From Notospermus geniculatus (taxonomy: Eukaryota > Nemertea > Pilidiophora > Heteronemertea > Lineidae): a DNA stretch of 64,000 nucleotides. The stretch is taken from positions 105,051-169,050 of the forward strand of contig NMRB01001353.1 of assembly GCA_002633025.1 (NCBI GenBank), given 5' to 3'. This document shows, in pieces, positions 12,640-26,322 of the stretch (within the stretch, counting starts at the first letter, position 1; every line of letters starts with the position of its first letter). The translations under genes were made by a program, and so were the position numbers. A model generated the notes under the pieces. That model did no database searches. It saw only the letters and a list, made by a program, of their open reading frames with translations, and was not told where the DNA came from.

Positions 12640-13716
12640 TTCTGGAAAACCTGGCTTTGGGCTTATTCATGTTTGGTACCGGTGTATCCAAGTTCTTTCA
12701 TCATTATGAAGGCCGACCTTATTCAGGACAGGTTCTATCAAGAAAGTTTTAGATTCTTCGACGACTGTAGTCCAGCTAACGTTTCTGATTGAATGTACAT
12801 GTAGGCCTACAGCCAGAAAAGTCTAACGCGTGGATTAGCATACCATAATTTAAGCGTCGCTCCAAAAACCTTTCGGCGGGATAAGGTTTCTTTTAGCGAA
12901 CGCATGAAGTTCGTCTTTTCCTTGCCACCATTCACTGACAAGAAAGTTTCATCTGTAACAGCTATACGGTAACCAATAAGAGACTAAACCCCATTCTTTA
13001 AGAACAGACATTAGAAACAGGGGAAAAACCGAAGGTGTTGACGATAGTATCGCATCGTCTTGCCGACCTCCGAGGTTTTACTTTGTGATCAAACCCATCG
13101 TTTCCGCCGATCAATTTATTGACGTACATTCCTTTATAAACACGATCCCCCATCGGAATTCACAACTCTATCACGAAATGTACACAAAGCTGCACCTCTG
13201 GTAGAAAACCATCCCCTTTTCAAGTATACAGTTTGCATTCGCGTAATTCATTCAAAGATGTCTGAACAGACTAAACATCTTGTTCCCACCTCTGGCTCAA
13301 CTTGTATCAATATGCACTCCTGTTGTTAGCACGGTAGTGCCATCCTTTCATCTCAGGAAGATTCATTTGTGTCTCGCTGTAAGTGTTACTTTAGTGTGAA
13401 AGTGGCCCCTGGGTGAGTGTCCGCTAAAAAGCCAGTGCTGAGCATTATCATGATTATGGTTGGAGAATGACTTCTCCCTATACTTATGAAATCTGTCACA
13501 AGGGGGCGCAGCGGCCTAATCCCGGGGACGACAGTAGGGTACCGAGATCATGGCTTCACTAGCGGCCTATTCGACATAAACCGTTGCACCAGGCCCAATA
13601 TCGCCAATTCGTCCATGATTCAGCACGAATTTAAGTAACGGCGTACCGTTAGCGATTAATGGTCCACCAGTAAGTAAGAAAGAGGCTATAGGCCTACTCA
13701 TCTTGTCCAAACAAGA
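12640..13716. repeat. ~1.1 kb duplication, copy 1
   Basis: Direct copy of 13,818-14,906. The core (for example 13,035-13,210, starting near TTGACGATAGTATCGCATCG) is nearly identical in both. The 82-codon frame at 12,544-12,792 enters this block, but its equivalent in copy 2 is broken, so it is probably not coding. Confidence 0.9.
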
Positions 13717-13817
13717 TTTTAACTTTCAACAGTAGAAATAAAGAAAAAGCCTGAAACTCTGCTGCAGGCACTTTTCTGTAAATTTAGTAAGGATATTTCT
13801 AACAGTGTAATACCCCT

Positions 13818-14906
13818 CTAGAAAGCTTGGCATTGGGCTTACTAGTATTCATATGTTTGGTATGACACCTGTACCTTTATCCAGGTCCTTTGATGATGAT
13901 TATGAAGGCCTACCTTAATCAGGACAGGTTGTATCAAGAAAGATTTAGATTCTTCGACTGCAGTCGAGCCAACGTTTCTGATTGAATGTAGGCCTACAGC
14001 CAGAAAAGTCTAACCCGTGGAATAGCCTACCATAATTTAAGGGCCCTCTCCAAAAACAGTTCGGTGGGTTATAAAGCGAACGCGTGAAGTTCGTCTTTTC
14101 CTTGCCACCATTCACTGACAAGAAAGTTTCATCTGTAACAGCTATACGGTAACCAATAAGAGACTAAACCCCATTCTTTAAGAACAGACATTAGAAACAG
14201 GGGAAAAACCAAGGAAGGTGTTGACGATAGTATCGCATCGTCTTGCCGACCTCCGAGGTTTTACTTTGTGATCAAACCCATCGTTTCCGCCGATCAATTT
14301 ATTGACGTACATTCCTTTATAAACACGATCCCCCATCGGAATTCACAACTCTATCACGAAATGTACACAAAGCTGCACCTCTGGTAGAAAACCAGCGCCT
14401 TTTCAAGTATACAGTTTGCATTCGCGTAATTCATTCAAAGATGTCTGAACAGACTAAACATCTTGTTCCCACCTCTGGCTCAACTTGTATCAATATCCAC
14501 TCCTGTTGTTAGCACGGTAGTGCCATCCTTTCATCTCAGGAAGATTCATTTGTGTTTCGCTCTAAGTGTTACTTTAGTGTGAAAGGTATGGTGGCCCCTG
14601 GGCAAGTGTCCGCTAAAAAGCCAGTGAGCATTATCATGATTATGGTTGGGAAATGACTTCTCCCTATACATGTACTTATGAAATCTGTCACAAGGGGGCG
14701 CAGCGGCCTAATCCCGGGGACGACAGTAGGGTACCGAGATCATGGCTTCACTAGCGGCCTATTCGACATAAACCGTTGCACCAGGCCCAATATCGCCAAT
14801 TCGTCTATGATTCAGCACGAATTTAAGTAACGGCGTACCGTTAGCGATTAATGGTCCACCAGTAAGTAAGAAAGAGGCTAGGCCTACTCATCTTGTCCAA
14901 ACAAGG
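13818..14906. repeat. ~1.1 kb duplication, copy 2
   Basis: Matches 12,640-13,716 and ends at the shared word ACTCATCTTGTCCAAACAAG, after which the two diverge. About 100 bases of unrelated sequence separate the copies. No gene seen. Confidence 0.9.
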
Positions 14907-15615
14907 CCATCGACTGGTGAGAATCAGATGGGCCTACTGAAAGGAGAAGCATGGTGAAGGCATTATTTTCCAAGCCGGCCCCCTCCAAACCCCTACTCAT
15001 CCTTGGCGTAGTATGAGCAGTTGTTGCCGATACCTAGTCTGAGAGCTCAGTTTGATGGAGCTAGGGAGTGTCTTCTAGAATCCTAGGCTCCAAAAAAAAT
15101 CGACTAGACATCAATTGGTGGTCCCGACGATAAATCGGTTCCGTAGCCATATAACTGTTTGAACTTTCATCATATTTCCACACACCGTTATTCCTACTGG
15201 AACTTTCAGGTGTTACTTTCAGTTTTCGCTGAATAACTACTGAGCCCTAAAGATGATGTCAATTTAACACTCGATAGGTCAGGATGATCGGATGATAGGT
15301 GATGGTAAATTGAAGAGAACCATGCTTAAGACTGAAGTCGATAAAAATGGTAACTGGCAATAAAAGTAATTAGTGGAAATCACAAAAAACATCTTGGATT
15401 TCTACAGATCGCAGTAACGATCATCCCTTCCGCTATGTATGCTGGGTATTTCTGATAGTTAGCCACAGTGTGGTTCCTTTATCGAAAAACGTATGAAAAT
15501 AATGGGTGTAATCATGAAGATAACTAGGAATGATCATGCTGTTCGATGAGCCTGGCTCCGCGTGCTGGTAGTCATGAGCAGCTCATCATGAAACGGAGCA
15601 CCTGCCCGCTTGAAC
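14907..15615. other. Spacer, nothing recognised
   Basis: Single-copy AT-leaning sequence between two duplication pairs. There are no exon-like frames, RNA genes or strong inverted repeats that I can support. Confidence 0.5.
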
Positions 15616-16937
15616 CATGGAAGGCAAGTGCAAAACTGATTGCAGAGGCCACAAACAGGAAGTAGTTCAGTATCATGTATGCCGAAGTTGCCTCGTTTTC
15701 GATGCAATCTTGCGCCTGACCAATCCGCAGGCGAGGTTTTGTATGCTGCTCTCTCATTGGCTTAATGAGAACATGTTCATCTTGTGTTCGCAGGTGTTAA
15801 TTGCATTGGTCACGCAGCGCCGACTAAATCCAGTAGAAAAGACAAAGCTTCGAAACCCGCGTTTTCTTTCATGCCCTGGTAAATTGAAATAGATTTCCTG
15901 TATAGTTAGCGTTACGTTCACTACCGAAAGACAAATACCACCACATCGGGGACCGAACAGACACACCGGGGATGAAATTTAATCAATCAGCCATTTACTC
16001 GGAAGGATATAAGAAGGGAAGGAAACGGGTACACAATATTTAGCGATAAAAACCCCGCTCTTTCCTATCGTTATTTGACCGCGGATCAAGGGCGGTTTTA
16101 CTCAATAGATTATTCATAAGACACAGTCGGTGAATCTACAAAGAGGAATTTTACACCGGAATGGTCGTCACAAAATACAATTCCTGTTGTTGAGCCTTTT
16201 TGCAGGGCGAATACTGCTTGTACTGAAACAAAAGGCATTCTCCGACTGACTATGCCCCTGTTACTTTGAAGCCAGGGCGTGAACCTCTACATTTCACCAT
16301 TTGGCCTCATCACCAGGTGGCGTTTAGGACCAGGCCTAGAAACCCATCATGATCTTGCCATGCGTTCCCAATGCTATCTTTGCCAACAAGAAACCATATC
16401 ACTCTATGGAATCGATAAATGAGTATCACCAACAACAAACTGATTTAATTGCTGGGTAATTAGTATCCGATAGGTAAATATCGGAAGGAAAATGTACCGT
16501 CACGTTCTTCAATAAGATAGAACGAAGCTGACCGAGGCAGATTACGTTTTTCATACAAAGAAAATAAAGCATTCTTCGACTATCTGAACTTCAGGTGTGG
16601 TATCCATTTGTTCTCTCTATATGCATGGCATTTTATTTGTGGTAGCTACACTCGTAATGCCTCCCAACATACACGATGCTAGTTTATGCTTCACAAAGCA
16701 CTCTCATTTCCGTTTACTTTGTGGGTAAAGCACTCTGATTTCCGTATCAAGTCCTTATCAACCCTGCAGATCCAGAAGTTGACTGACTGGTTCCGTCTTC
16801 CATCCTGCGGCTGAGGTTCAAGGAAAGGATCGAACCAGTCAACGTCGGTCAGCTTATGTGTGCAGGTTAGTGTGTTCAGCAACTTCCTGTGCATGGCCAG
16901 CAGGGTTGGCTACTTCCGGCTGTCATCGATGTTCTAT
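15616..16937. repeat. ~1.3 kb duplication, copy 1
   Basis: Direct copy of 17,027-18,331. The left boundary in both is ATGGAAGGCAAGTGCAAAAC and the right boundary is near the shared CGGCTGTCATCGAT. A minus-strand frame conserved in both copies (15,572-15,757 here) would encode a hydrophobic stretch (YMILNYFLFVASAISFALAF) that looks like a membrane segment. The opposite strand is also open in both copies, so coding is unproven. Confidence 0.9.
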
Positions 16938-17026
16938 TAGGTATCTTGTAGCTAACCGACGGAACGGACGTAACGGACGAAACGGTGACTTATAATAAAT
17001 TACCCGCCCCTTTTCCACACGATTGA

Positions 17027-18331
17027 CATGGAAGGCAAGTGCAAAACTGATTGCAGAGGCCACAAACAGGAAGTAGTTCAGTATCATGTATGCCGAAGTT
17101 GCCTCGTTTTCGATGCAAGCTTGCGCCTGACCAATCCGCAGGCGAGGTTTTGTATGCTGCTCTCTCATTGGCTTGAGAACACGTTCATCTTGTGTTCGCA
17201 GGCGTTAATTGCATTGGTCACGCAGCGCCGACCGAATCCAGTAGAAAAGACAAAGCTTCGAAACCCGCGTTTTCTTCCATGCCCTGGTAAATTGAAATAG
17301 ATTTCCTGTATAGTTAGCGCTACGTTCACTACCGAAAGACAAATACCACCACATCAGGGACCGAACAGACACACCGGGGATGAAATTTAATCAATCAGCC
17401 ATTTACTCGGAAGGATATAAGAAGGAAACGGGTACACAATATTTAGCGATAAAAACCCCGCTCTTTCCTATCGTTATTTGACCGCGGATCAAGGGCGGTT
17501 TTGCTCAATAGATTATTCATAAGACACAGTCGGTGAATCTACAAAGAGGAATTTTACACCGGAATGGTCGTCACAAAATATAGTTCCTGTTGTTGGGCCT
17601 TTTTGCAGGGCGAATACTGCTTGTACTGAAACAGAAGGCTCTACGACTATGCCCCTGTTACTGTGAAGCGAGGGGTGTGAACCTCTACATTTCACCATTT
17701 GGCCTCATCACCAGGTGGCGTTTAGGATCAGGCCTAGAAACCCATAATCTTGCCATGCGTTTCCAATGCTATCTTTGCCAACAAGAAACCATATCACTCT
17801 ATGGAATCGATAAATGAGTATCACCAACAACAAACTGATTTAATTGCTGGCTAATTAGTATCCGATAGGTAAATATCGGAAGAAAAATGTACCGTCACGT
17901 TCCTCAATAAGATAGAGTGAAGCTGACCGAGGCAGATTACGTTTTTCATACAAAGAAAATAAAGCATTCTTCGACTATCTGAACTTCAGGTGTGGTATCC
18001 GTTTGTTCTCTCTATATGCATGGCATTTTATTTGTGATAGCTACACTCGTAATGCCTCCCAACATACACGATGCTAGTTTATGCTTCACAAAGCACTCTC
18101 ATTTCCGTTTACTTTGTGAGTAAAGCACTCTGATTTCCGTATCAAGTCCTTATCAACCCTGCAGATCTAGAAGTTGACTGGTCCTATCTTCCATCCTGCG
18201 GCTGAGGTTCAAGGAAAGGATAGGGAACCAGTCAACGTTGGTCAGCTTACGTGCGCAGGTCAGTATGTTCAGCAACTCCCTGTGCATGTCCAGCAGGGTT
18301 GGCTACTTCCGGCTGTCATCGATATTCTATT
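17027..18331. repeat. ~1.3 kb duplication, copy 2
   Basis: Matches 15,616-16,937 with a few substitutions and small indels (for example a shorter GAAGGAAACGG segment near 17,420). About 90 bases separate the copies. The hydrophobic minus-strand frame is kept (16,923-17,168), which is the only hint of constraint. Confidence 0.9.
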
Positions 18332-20103
18332 GTATCTGATGGAGAATATCTGTTAAACAAAAAGGCTGACCTTATAAAAGATGAGTCTAGAGTTAAAAAC
18401 CCCAAAAGAATATATACCGTCTAAGAATTTTTCCTGATCCGATTGTGTGAATTTGCGCTTGACAAATTAGGCTAAAGAGAAGCATTACAAACACCATAAT
18501 GTGATTTTTAAGGCGCCTTGCGGCGTTTTCTTCTGCTTAAAACAGCGTAAAGGATATCTATCCGTTGAGTTGTCGGGGCAGGGTGAATCAACATGAACAA
18601 GCAGGAAATAAAACAAAATCCCGAGCCTGGAGTTCTGCCAAACGTGACTTGAACTTTCTTCAGCTGAAAGCAACAGACTCAACTCTGTTCTGTGTCAAAA
18701 TATAAGAAGTCAAGGCAAATTGGCCGTAAAAACTGGTTGTTGCTCCAAGGCAACCGTATCAACACTGTAGCCAGTGGTTGCTTCAGTGAAGCAGCACTCC
18801 ACCTTATACTACTTACGTCTTATGAACAAACCTGCTTTTACAAATATATTTCTCCCCAAGTAGTCTGAAGATAAGAGTCCTTAGTGACGTCTGACTATCA
18901 GCATATTTCAACTGCTTGCTTTTCCAATCTGTTAGGTTGTTGATACGGTTTTCGGAAACAGCCGAAGGGTAATGAACTTCCTGTCTTGTGTCCAGACAAG
19001 GTTGTTCAATTGCGCCAATGTCGCTGTTGCGACTTTATCGCACCAAAAACAAAACGGGCAAAAAAGAATTGATGCCCAAGAAGACATATTAACGTTATAT
19101 AGATCACTTAGTGTTGACACTAAAGTGTGTTTATCACTACAGGCTTGATGTAGGTAGCTTACTAAGTTCTCAAATAAATCTTCCAAACAAAGTAGCTGGA
19201 CCAAAGGTCGGCCACCAGCAGTACTTTTAGTTTGGGGTCATGCTTGCAAGTGTACGAAAACCAGAGACATCACATGTCTCAATCATTCATTTTTGAAGAC
19301 AAAATACATTTATGTTATACGACATAACTGTTTTGTCGTATTCGGCGAGGTTGAGGTCTTACCTCTGCGAAAATGGCGGAAGAGCGCTTCCAAAAGACTT
19401 TGTTCTGAGTTCTTTGAGGGCATCGATGTTGGTGCGAAAAGAAATTCAGGATGCACTGCCTTTCTTTCCACCAGAGGCAGAAAGTTATCCAAGAGTCAAA
19501 ATAATTAGTTAGGCTAATTAGTTGAAATAATATCCTGGCTAAACATAGAACTGTCGGCGGATAAAAGTGCGCTCGTACATCGGTCAGTGTGCATGTACTT
19601 AATGAAACCGCCTGATTGCCAGACACCTCGTGTATTTAGAGTTTTGATGAGGAGAAGAGAAGTTACGCACTAGGGCAGACTTCCGTGTTCACAAGGTAGA
19701 AAAACAACGAAATGGCTCCGGGTAGTGACGTCACACCGTATCAGGCGCCATCTTTGATTAGTTCCAGATCTCGCCGGTAGGATTATACTGGCTGTAATCC
19801 GACCGGCGTGACACCTCTCTCGGTCGCCAGGGGAACACTGAATTTGTGGCAAAAAGGTTGCATTGGAGAATGCGACGGCTGAAAGTCCGAGTCATCAATA
19901 AGAATGAATCGACTGATTGATCGATACTTTAATCGGATGTTCAAGAACAAATGCTAATCCTGATTGGTATTCATATGTATGTACATAGGCATCATAGTGC
20001 ATGGGCAATCACTCAGTGTTTTCAAGAGTGATTTTCAAATAGACTTCATATCCACGTATAGTAAGAAGAAAGCACAAAAATTGACACACAAAATGATAAA
20101 TAT
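18332..20103. other. Spacer, no gene recognised
   Basis: Short frames overlap on both strands at 19,293-19,626, none with family-like sequence. There is a partial inverted pair around 19,733-19,812 (GTCACACCG / CGGCGTGAC). Nothing else is supportable. Confidence 0.4.
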
Positions 20104-20198
20104 CAAGAAGTCAACTTCCAGAAACTTGCGAATTTTCGACCCCAACCGGCGTCTTCCTCAGGCACTTTTCAGTTGGAGAGACCAGAAAAGACTGATGC
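20104..20198 (-). repeat. Solo arm of the hammerhead-like inverted repeat
   Basis: Read on the minus strand, this matches one arm of the palindromes at 3,104 and 8,363: AGTGCCTGAGGAAGAC, a GC hairpin with one mismatch, GGGGTCGAAAATT, then GGAAGTTGACTTC. The partner arm is absent here, so the arm can exist alone. Confidence 0.65.
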
Positions 20199-20822
20199 TA
20201 TAATTAGGTGTAATCCATTGGTCTACGCCGATAAAAGCTGTAAACTCGTTTCTTGATTATTACGTCACAGATAATGCGATCGGAGCGCCATCTTCAGAGA
20301 CGCATGATTTCGTTGTCGCGCGAGAACATGCACTCGATCGCATCGGGTCAGGGATTTTATATCTTTATTGCTGAACACGAAGTCGTTTTTGTGCCAGTTT
20401 TTTTAACAGCTTCACACGACGGCAAGCACCTCGTCGACCGTCTAATCGGAGTAGGCCTGCACCACAGAGAGAAAATATGACTTTGTTTGGGTTCTTATAC
20501 ACCAACCCGGTGTCAGTTTCCGCAGACACTAATTTAGAATCGTTGTAGAGTTTTGTTTATATATACATCTATGTACAATATATACATCCTGAATCTTTGA
20601 AACTTGCCAAGTGTTCCACTAAGTAGATAAGTTCGAAGCTTTTCTGTAGCGTTGGACGTATGGGAAGGAAAAGGAGTTGTGGAATTGATCATTGGTGATC
20701 CAACTCTTTCTTCAGTTGGTAAAGCCTTTGGTTGATTTCTATGAGTGTTATTATAATTCTTGTTAAATGAACTTACGTTTCGCTTCTTTCAAACTACAGT
20801 AAACTACTCAGTGCCCTTACAC

Positions 20823-20999
20823 AGGTGTCATAGAATGTAATGCCCCCGATATCAGATGCCCGCTTCTTTTGTTCAGGGGACATCTGGTAACAGAAGTTAA
20901 CAGAAGTTCTGTTTGTCAGTGCCCGGCTGACCCTTAATCCGTCAGAATCTATTGTTGTGGGGCATCTCATATCGGGGGGCATGACATTCTACGACACCG
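20823..20999. mobile_element. MITE with GGTGTCATAGAATGT termini
   Basis: The left end GGTGTCATAGAATGTAATGC and the right end (complement GGTGTCGTAGAATGTCATGC) pair over ~38 bases, including CCCCCGATATCAGATGCCC. The interior is ~100 bases with no coding frame. A diverged relative is at 24,177-24,281. Confidence 0.7.
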
Positions 21000-21624
21000 G
21001 CCCTGCTACTTATACCAATTACGTCAAAATGAAATTCACTATATACAAAGAAGGTGCGAATGATCTTCGACGTCAGCAACACTGTTGTTCCCAGAGTGAA
21101 GGTACTCAAGTTAGGAGCGTAACTAGACAGGAAAAATTTACTCGATCCTGAATTTAATTGATCAGTCTGGCGGGAGAATCTGATACACCTCATTCCCACA
21201 GGTTCGACGTGTGGAGTAACGATACTGAGCGAGATGAGTTGTTAGAAGACTGTCATTCATGAAACAACTGGTTTACAAAGAAACACTAATTGTCGGCGTA
21301 TGTTATTTCATTGCAACGTACAGGATTTCAGATACAGGTGGTGGATGGGGGGAAGGAGACGCGAAGGAGAAGTTAACTAACCAATCAGACTGGATGTAAC
21401 ATTGCCCCTATCTGGTCTAGACGCTGAAAAACTGGCGTTGATAGCAGCTGCTCGACTGGTGGTCACGTGATTGGATGTTAAAGGGACAATGACTCCTTGT
21501 TGTAGACGAATACAACGCCATCGACTGCATTATTGATGTACAGCATTATCGCTCTCTGCAGAAAAATGTCGATGAAGTCCAGCTCGTCCTTTCTACGTCA
21601 CGTGTACAAACCTGTACATCTTGA

Positions 21625-22479
21625 ATCAGAAAGGCATGGCAACACATGTGCACGTTCCTTCAGAAATTAAATTACTAGTATGTTTCACACGTCCGAATTC
21701 GCATTTCACATGCGTGACTTGAATAGGACATACAGATAGTACGTCCTGAATGAAATCGACATGTCCACATGAAAGCATGGGACATTTCAAATGATTAGGA
21801 TGTCCTAATCTGGCACATTCGATTAGAACGTACCAATCAGGATGATCAAGACGTGCCAATCCGCTCATAGGCCAAGGGACGTGTGAATTTTAAAATTTCA
21901 CACGTTCTATTTGTACGAACTAAAAATTCCCATTTTTGGACATGTTGGGAATTGCACACTTACTAAAGTTTTTATCACGTGTTAATTTTTTTAGGACATG
22001 ATTTGTGACATCTCTGTAAGGGTGCACAAAACACACCAAAATCGCAGTGTGTAGATCAGAAATGCATGGCAACACATGTGCACGTTCCTTCAGAAATTAA
22101 ATTATGTTTCCCACGTCCAAATTCGCATTTCACATGCGTGACTTGAATAGGACATACAGATAGTACGTCCTGAATGAAATCGACATGTCCACATGAAAGT
22201 ATGGGACATTTCAAATGATTAGGATGTCCTAATCTGGCACATACGATTAGAACGTACCAATCAGGATGATCAAGACGTGCCAATCCGCTCATAGGCCAAG
22301 GGACGTGTGAATTTTAAAATTTCACACGTTCTATTTGTACGAACTAAAAATTCCCATTTTTGGACATGTTGGGAATTGCACACGTACTAAAGTTTTTAGC
22401 ACGTGTGAATTTTTTTAGGACATGTGTTACATTTCTGTAAGGGACGTGTGCACAAAACACACCAAAATCGCAGTGTGTA
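21625..22479. repeat. Two exactly abutting ~428-base tandem repeats
   Basis: Unit 1 is 21,625-22,053 and unit 2 is 22,054-22,479. Both begin ATCAGAAA and end CACACCAAAATCGCAGTGTG, and there is no spacer. Each unit is packed with short inverted words of the type GGACAT, ATGTCC, ACGTCC and ACACGT, including GATTAGGATGTCCTAATC. The matching minus-strand frames (80 and 78 codons) reflect the repeat, not a known protein. Exact abutment argues for a genuine tandem duplication. Confidence 0.9.
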
Positions 22480-22857
22480 AGGCCACAGTGACCTGGCTTT
22501 GTCACTGGGATCTCGCGCTCCTCCAACATCATACCAAAAGCATCAGGGTCAGGACTTCGGTTCGAAGATATCAACAGCCTGTTGTGTGGTCAGCAATGCC
22601 GACCATCACCAACAGGGGAAATAGGAGCTAGTCAGTGAGTTGACCAATAGGTGTCGCTACGGCCCAATTCAATGAGCATATAACGGACCCATTCATTCTT
22701 GATCGAGCACCAAAATCACGGATTTTCCTGTGTATTGGTCCGCTAGAACTTTGCTGCCATCTTTTCGCAATACGCGCGGCTGACTGCTCCTATTGAACCC
22801 TAGGAACGTCAGACCTGCGATTTTGGTTATCAAAATAGAAGTCACTAAAAACGTATT

Positions 22858-23174
22858 ATGTGCAGGGGTAGAGTTCGTAGCAAAAACTTATGATGTCGAA
22901 TCCCGTTCGACAGGAGTCGTGACGAGCACCGAATGACAGAGAGCACCGTTCGCCATCTTTAACTGGCAGTGCGCAAGACGACCCCACAAATCAAGATCTA
23001 AGATTCTCTCATTGGCACGTTTTCTTTGAAATCGGAGCAGAACGAGCGGGTCGTACTAATTTACGGCCAATTCCTTTGCCGGTTATATCATGTCGCTGAT
23101 TTTTAAGTGTGACTTTTTCACAAAGACTTAGTTTTCATGAAGGAAGTTACGATGTCGAACTCTACCCCTGCACA
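22858..23174. mobile_element. MITE with GTGCAGGGGTAGAGTTCG termini
   Basis: A perfect ~20-base terminal inverted repeat, ATGTGCAGGGGTAGAGTTCG on the left and its complement on the right, bounds ~317 bases. A second, weaker inverted pair (TTATGATGTCGAA / near 23,143) continues inward. The flanks are compatible with a 2-base AT target duplication. No coding frame. Confidence 0.65.
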
Positions 23175-24176
23175 TCATCGATCCGGAGTTTGTCGTCTGC
23201 CTCCTGGGAGACTAATTAGCCAAACCAACAGCGAAAGTTGAGATTATGAGTAGCATAATATCTCAAATGTACCATCGTCACAAAAGATAGTAAAAAAGGG
23301 AAAAGAACGGACATGTTGTTTATCAAAGTCGTTATGAAGTCATTGCTCTTATCCAAGAGATCTTCGATACACAGTCGGGGGAAGGTTAGAACGTTTCCCT
23401 TCGAGACCCAAACATTATGAATGGCACAGAAAGTTCAGCATGTTTCGTATTTCCCCAGCCAGATGTAATACAAGGCGTCATGATGAGGACAGTAAAGAAA
23501 TAAATAAGTATTTTGACACCTTCGTTTAAATTCATTAAAAAAGGTAGATCATGAAAAGGTTTCACGATACCTTACTTATTGACGTATTTTCTCACTTTAT
23601 CGTACTTGATCTACCCGGTTGCCACATATTGTAGCCACGATATTTCATCTCTTTTGAAAATACATCCATTTAGCGTAGTACAAAAACGTATTTTCCAGTA
23701 TGTATGGGCGGTCATGGTATCCGTTAAGGAGTTATAAAAAATAAGGACGATGCAAGTCATGATCACTAGTAGTTGTGATATGATATCGAGTCGTAGCTGA
23801 GAAAGACGTTGGGCGGCGTGGTCGTCGCCAGGATGATCTCGTAAGAAAGACTTTGGGCGGCGCTGCAGTCGTCAGGATGATCTCGAGAGAAAGACGTTTG
23901 GCCACCGAATCGACCCTTGCGCCACGACTCGAGATGCTCGCAACGTGTAACATCAATCTTGTACGTCTTTTTTTCGGATACAACCGCCCATATTAGCAAC
24001 ATTCCTTTCTTCTGACAAGTAGAAGGCCCGTTTTATGAAGCTTAATTTGGAAGCCATTAACTAAGTGCAGATACAGTGCCCTCTAGCGGAGACTATGCAT
24101 CTAAGTGTGAAAAGCATCGTCGTCGCGATTCATTTCTTCGAAGCTTTCCTTTTGTAAAATGTTCACGTGACTTAAT

Positions 24177-24281
24177 ACCGGTGTGATAGAACCTAATGTC
24201 CCCCTCTTCCGTGCCGCGTAATCCGCGAATGTATTGTTGAGGGGTATCCTATCAGGTGCATTAGATTCTATGACTGGTGCT
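24177..24281. mobile_element. Diverged small foldback element
   Basis: GGTGTGATAGAACCTAATGT at the left pairs imperfectly with the right end (complement ACCAGTCATAGAATCTAATG). The ends resemble those of the MITE at 20,823, with a shorter interior. Confidence 0.45.
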
Positions 24282-26320
24282 AGGAGGTTTTGTGAACAAA
24301 TGAACAGATCGGAAAGATAACGCCATGTTTTAGAGACGGAAGCGACATTAGAAACTGGTCGTATATAGGATGTTGATGGGATCGTCATCGACAACAGCTG
24401 GGAAATTGCCCGCATTACCGATGCTTGGGGCTTAAATAGCGTAAATTAGTGTCACTCTTACATGGTTGCGAGTCTCGGCAAAAATGAAAAAAATTCAGGC
24501 TTTCCCATTGGTGTCAAACTTGAAAACGGAGCCCAATGTCTAAAACTTTCCGAGAAATCAGCGGCACAAACCCAGGCCTCGTCCCAATAAGGACAAAAAA
24601 GTTCTTGATATACGACTGGCCTAGCCTCCAATCATCTCATGATGGGGTGTTTGCATTACTGGTAATAAAAGAAGCATTTAACATTGTTGAGTGATGTTTC
24701 TATATGATTTGTGAAGCAATGACATCCCGTTTGCGTATCATGAACATTGCTTTGTCATTTAAATAGACTTCCGTTAAAGTGAGGACCGACCTTTTTGTGT
24801 AGTGAGTCAACGGATGTGGTGAGCCAGTTGTGGGAAAAGCTCAGCGAGGTTCGCCGTGTGGTTGGCAATCGGTAAAGGCATACATGATGTAGTACGTTGT
24901 ACTCTACCTTATAAGTCATGAATACTAAATCGTTGATTCAGCCACCCATTTATTAAACTTTTCCTCTTTGCGGACATTCTGATTCAGGGAGGTAGACGGA
25001 AACCAGTTAACCACATGGCCTAACCTTCTACCTTTCATTGTTCGGAACATTAAAATAATTTTCCACTATTTCATGGCTTGACGCATGGGCTTGACGTGAG
25101 ATTAGTCCACTCTCTAACGAATCTGTGAGAGGTAGGCCTAGCCCGAGCCCACGGGCGGAAAAAGATGTGGTATCATGACTAATGGTAAGGCGTGTTGAAT
25201 CAGAAAACAAAGCCTCCATGCACGGAGCACCGGCAGACAAAGTTACAAAATGTGGTGAACGTTTGTAATGCAATCCAATGAAGGTTACAGCACTTAATAA
25301 AAGATACGATCCCCATTACAATGTATCTCTCTAATTTGGCTGTTTTTTCGACGCTAACAAAATAGAATTGTTTATATTACATGCGATAATTGCCCGGGGG
25401 AGGTGAGGGTTTTGTTGATCACGTGTCAGCCACATTTGTAGGAATGTAGAGGTGGTTTATGTTGTAACGTACGCATGCTTTTGGCTAAACCTTGATCTCT
25501 GAGGCAAAGTGTAAAAGGAACGATAGTCCTTTGGAATGCAAGTCCTAGTTACAATAGTCTGCTATCAGGCTTATATCTTCGATGGTCGTGGTTTCTCCAG
25601 ACATACATCGTAATCCCTCGTTGAGCTATAAAACCGGACGTAAATTCCTGGGGGACCTAGATTCCTGTCACACCGGCAATGAGCACAAAGTCATGGTCAA
25701 GCTATGCCAATGTTTGTGATCACGTTGAAGATTACAGAAAAAGTACCATTAGTAACTACTCCTTTTGCCAGACCGCTGATTTATTAAGGCATAAGTTGGC
25801 TGAAGAGCCGTGTTGCTCATGCTGGGGGGGGGGGGGTCAAATACTAGAATGAGACAGATCCTTCATCGCTCACAGTTGCAAACACTGCAACCGACATTTT
25901 TAACGCGTTTTCTTACGCGATGAGAAAACGTCTTGTCGAGTCTCACCAAGGGAATGCGATACCCTCGTTCAGAAACCGGAACGTATACTTATAATGAGAA
26001 AATAATCAAAGCATTTCTAATCGAGCGCGAAAGTAACGCGACACGATGTGCTATTATACTCCCTGAGGTATCGTTTGCACCAATGTCGAACATGGCAATA
26101 AGTCCCAGCTCAGAACGTATTAGCACCGATTGTGTTCACGTTCCATGAAATCTCAATTAGATTACCCCTCCATGGACAGAAAGACACACCCCTCACATTG
26201 TCATTATTTTGTATGGTGGAAACTGACAAGGATGGTGAAGAGACGAAAGAGTATTTAGCTCGTTTTGCCCAGAAATTTGATGACATCGCCTAAAGTTTGA
26301 AGATACATGTACTTGGATGT
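24282..26320. other. Spacer, no gene recognised
   Basis: Only short non-descript frames and a G homopolymer near 25,826. The second and later exons of the GPCR at 26,756 should lie to the left on the minus strand, but I could not identify an exon starting with the expected tyrosine of the ERY motif. Confidence 0.4.
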
Positions 26321-26322
26321 CA

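Noticed and set aside
12544-12792. 82-codon plus-strand frame as a gene
   Set aside because: The corresponding part of the duplicate at 13,818 is shifted and interrupted; no known domain.
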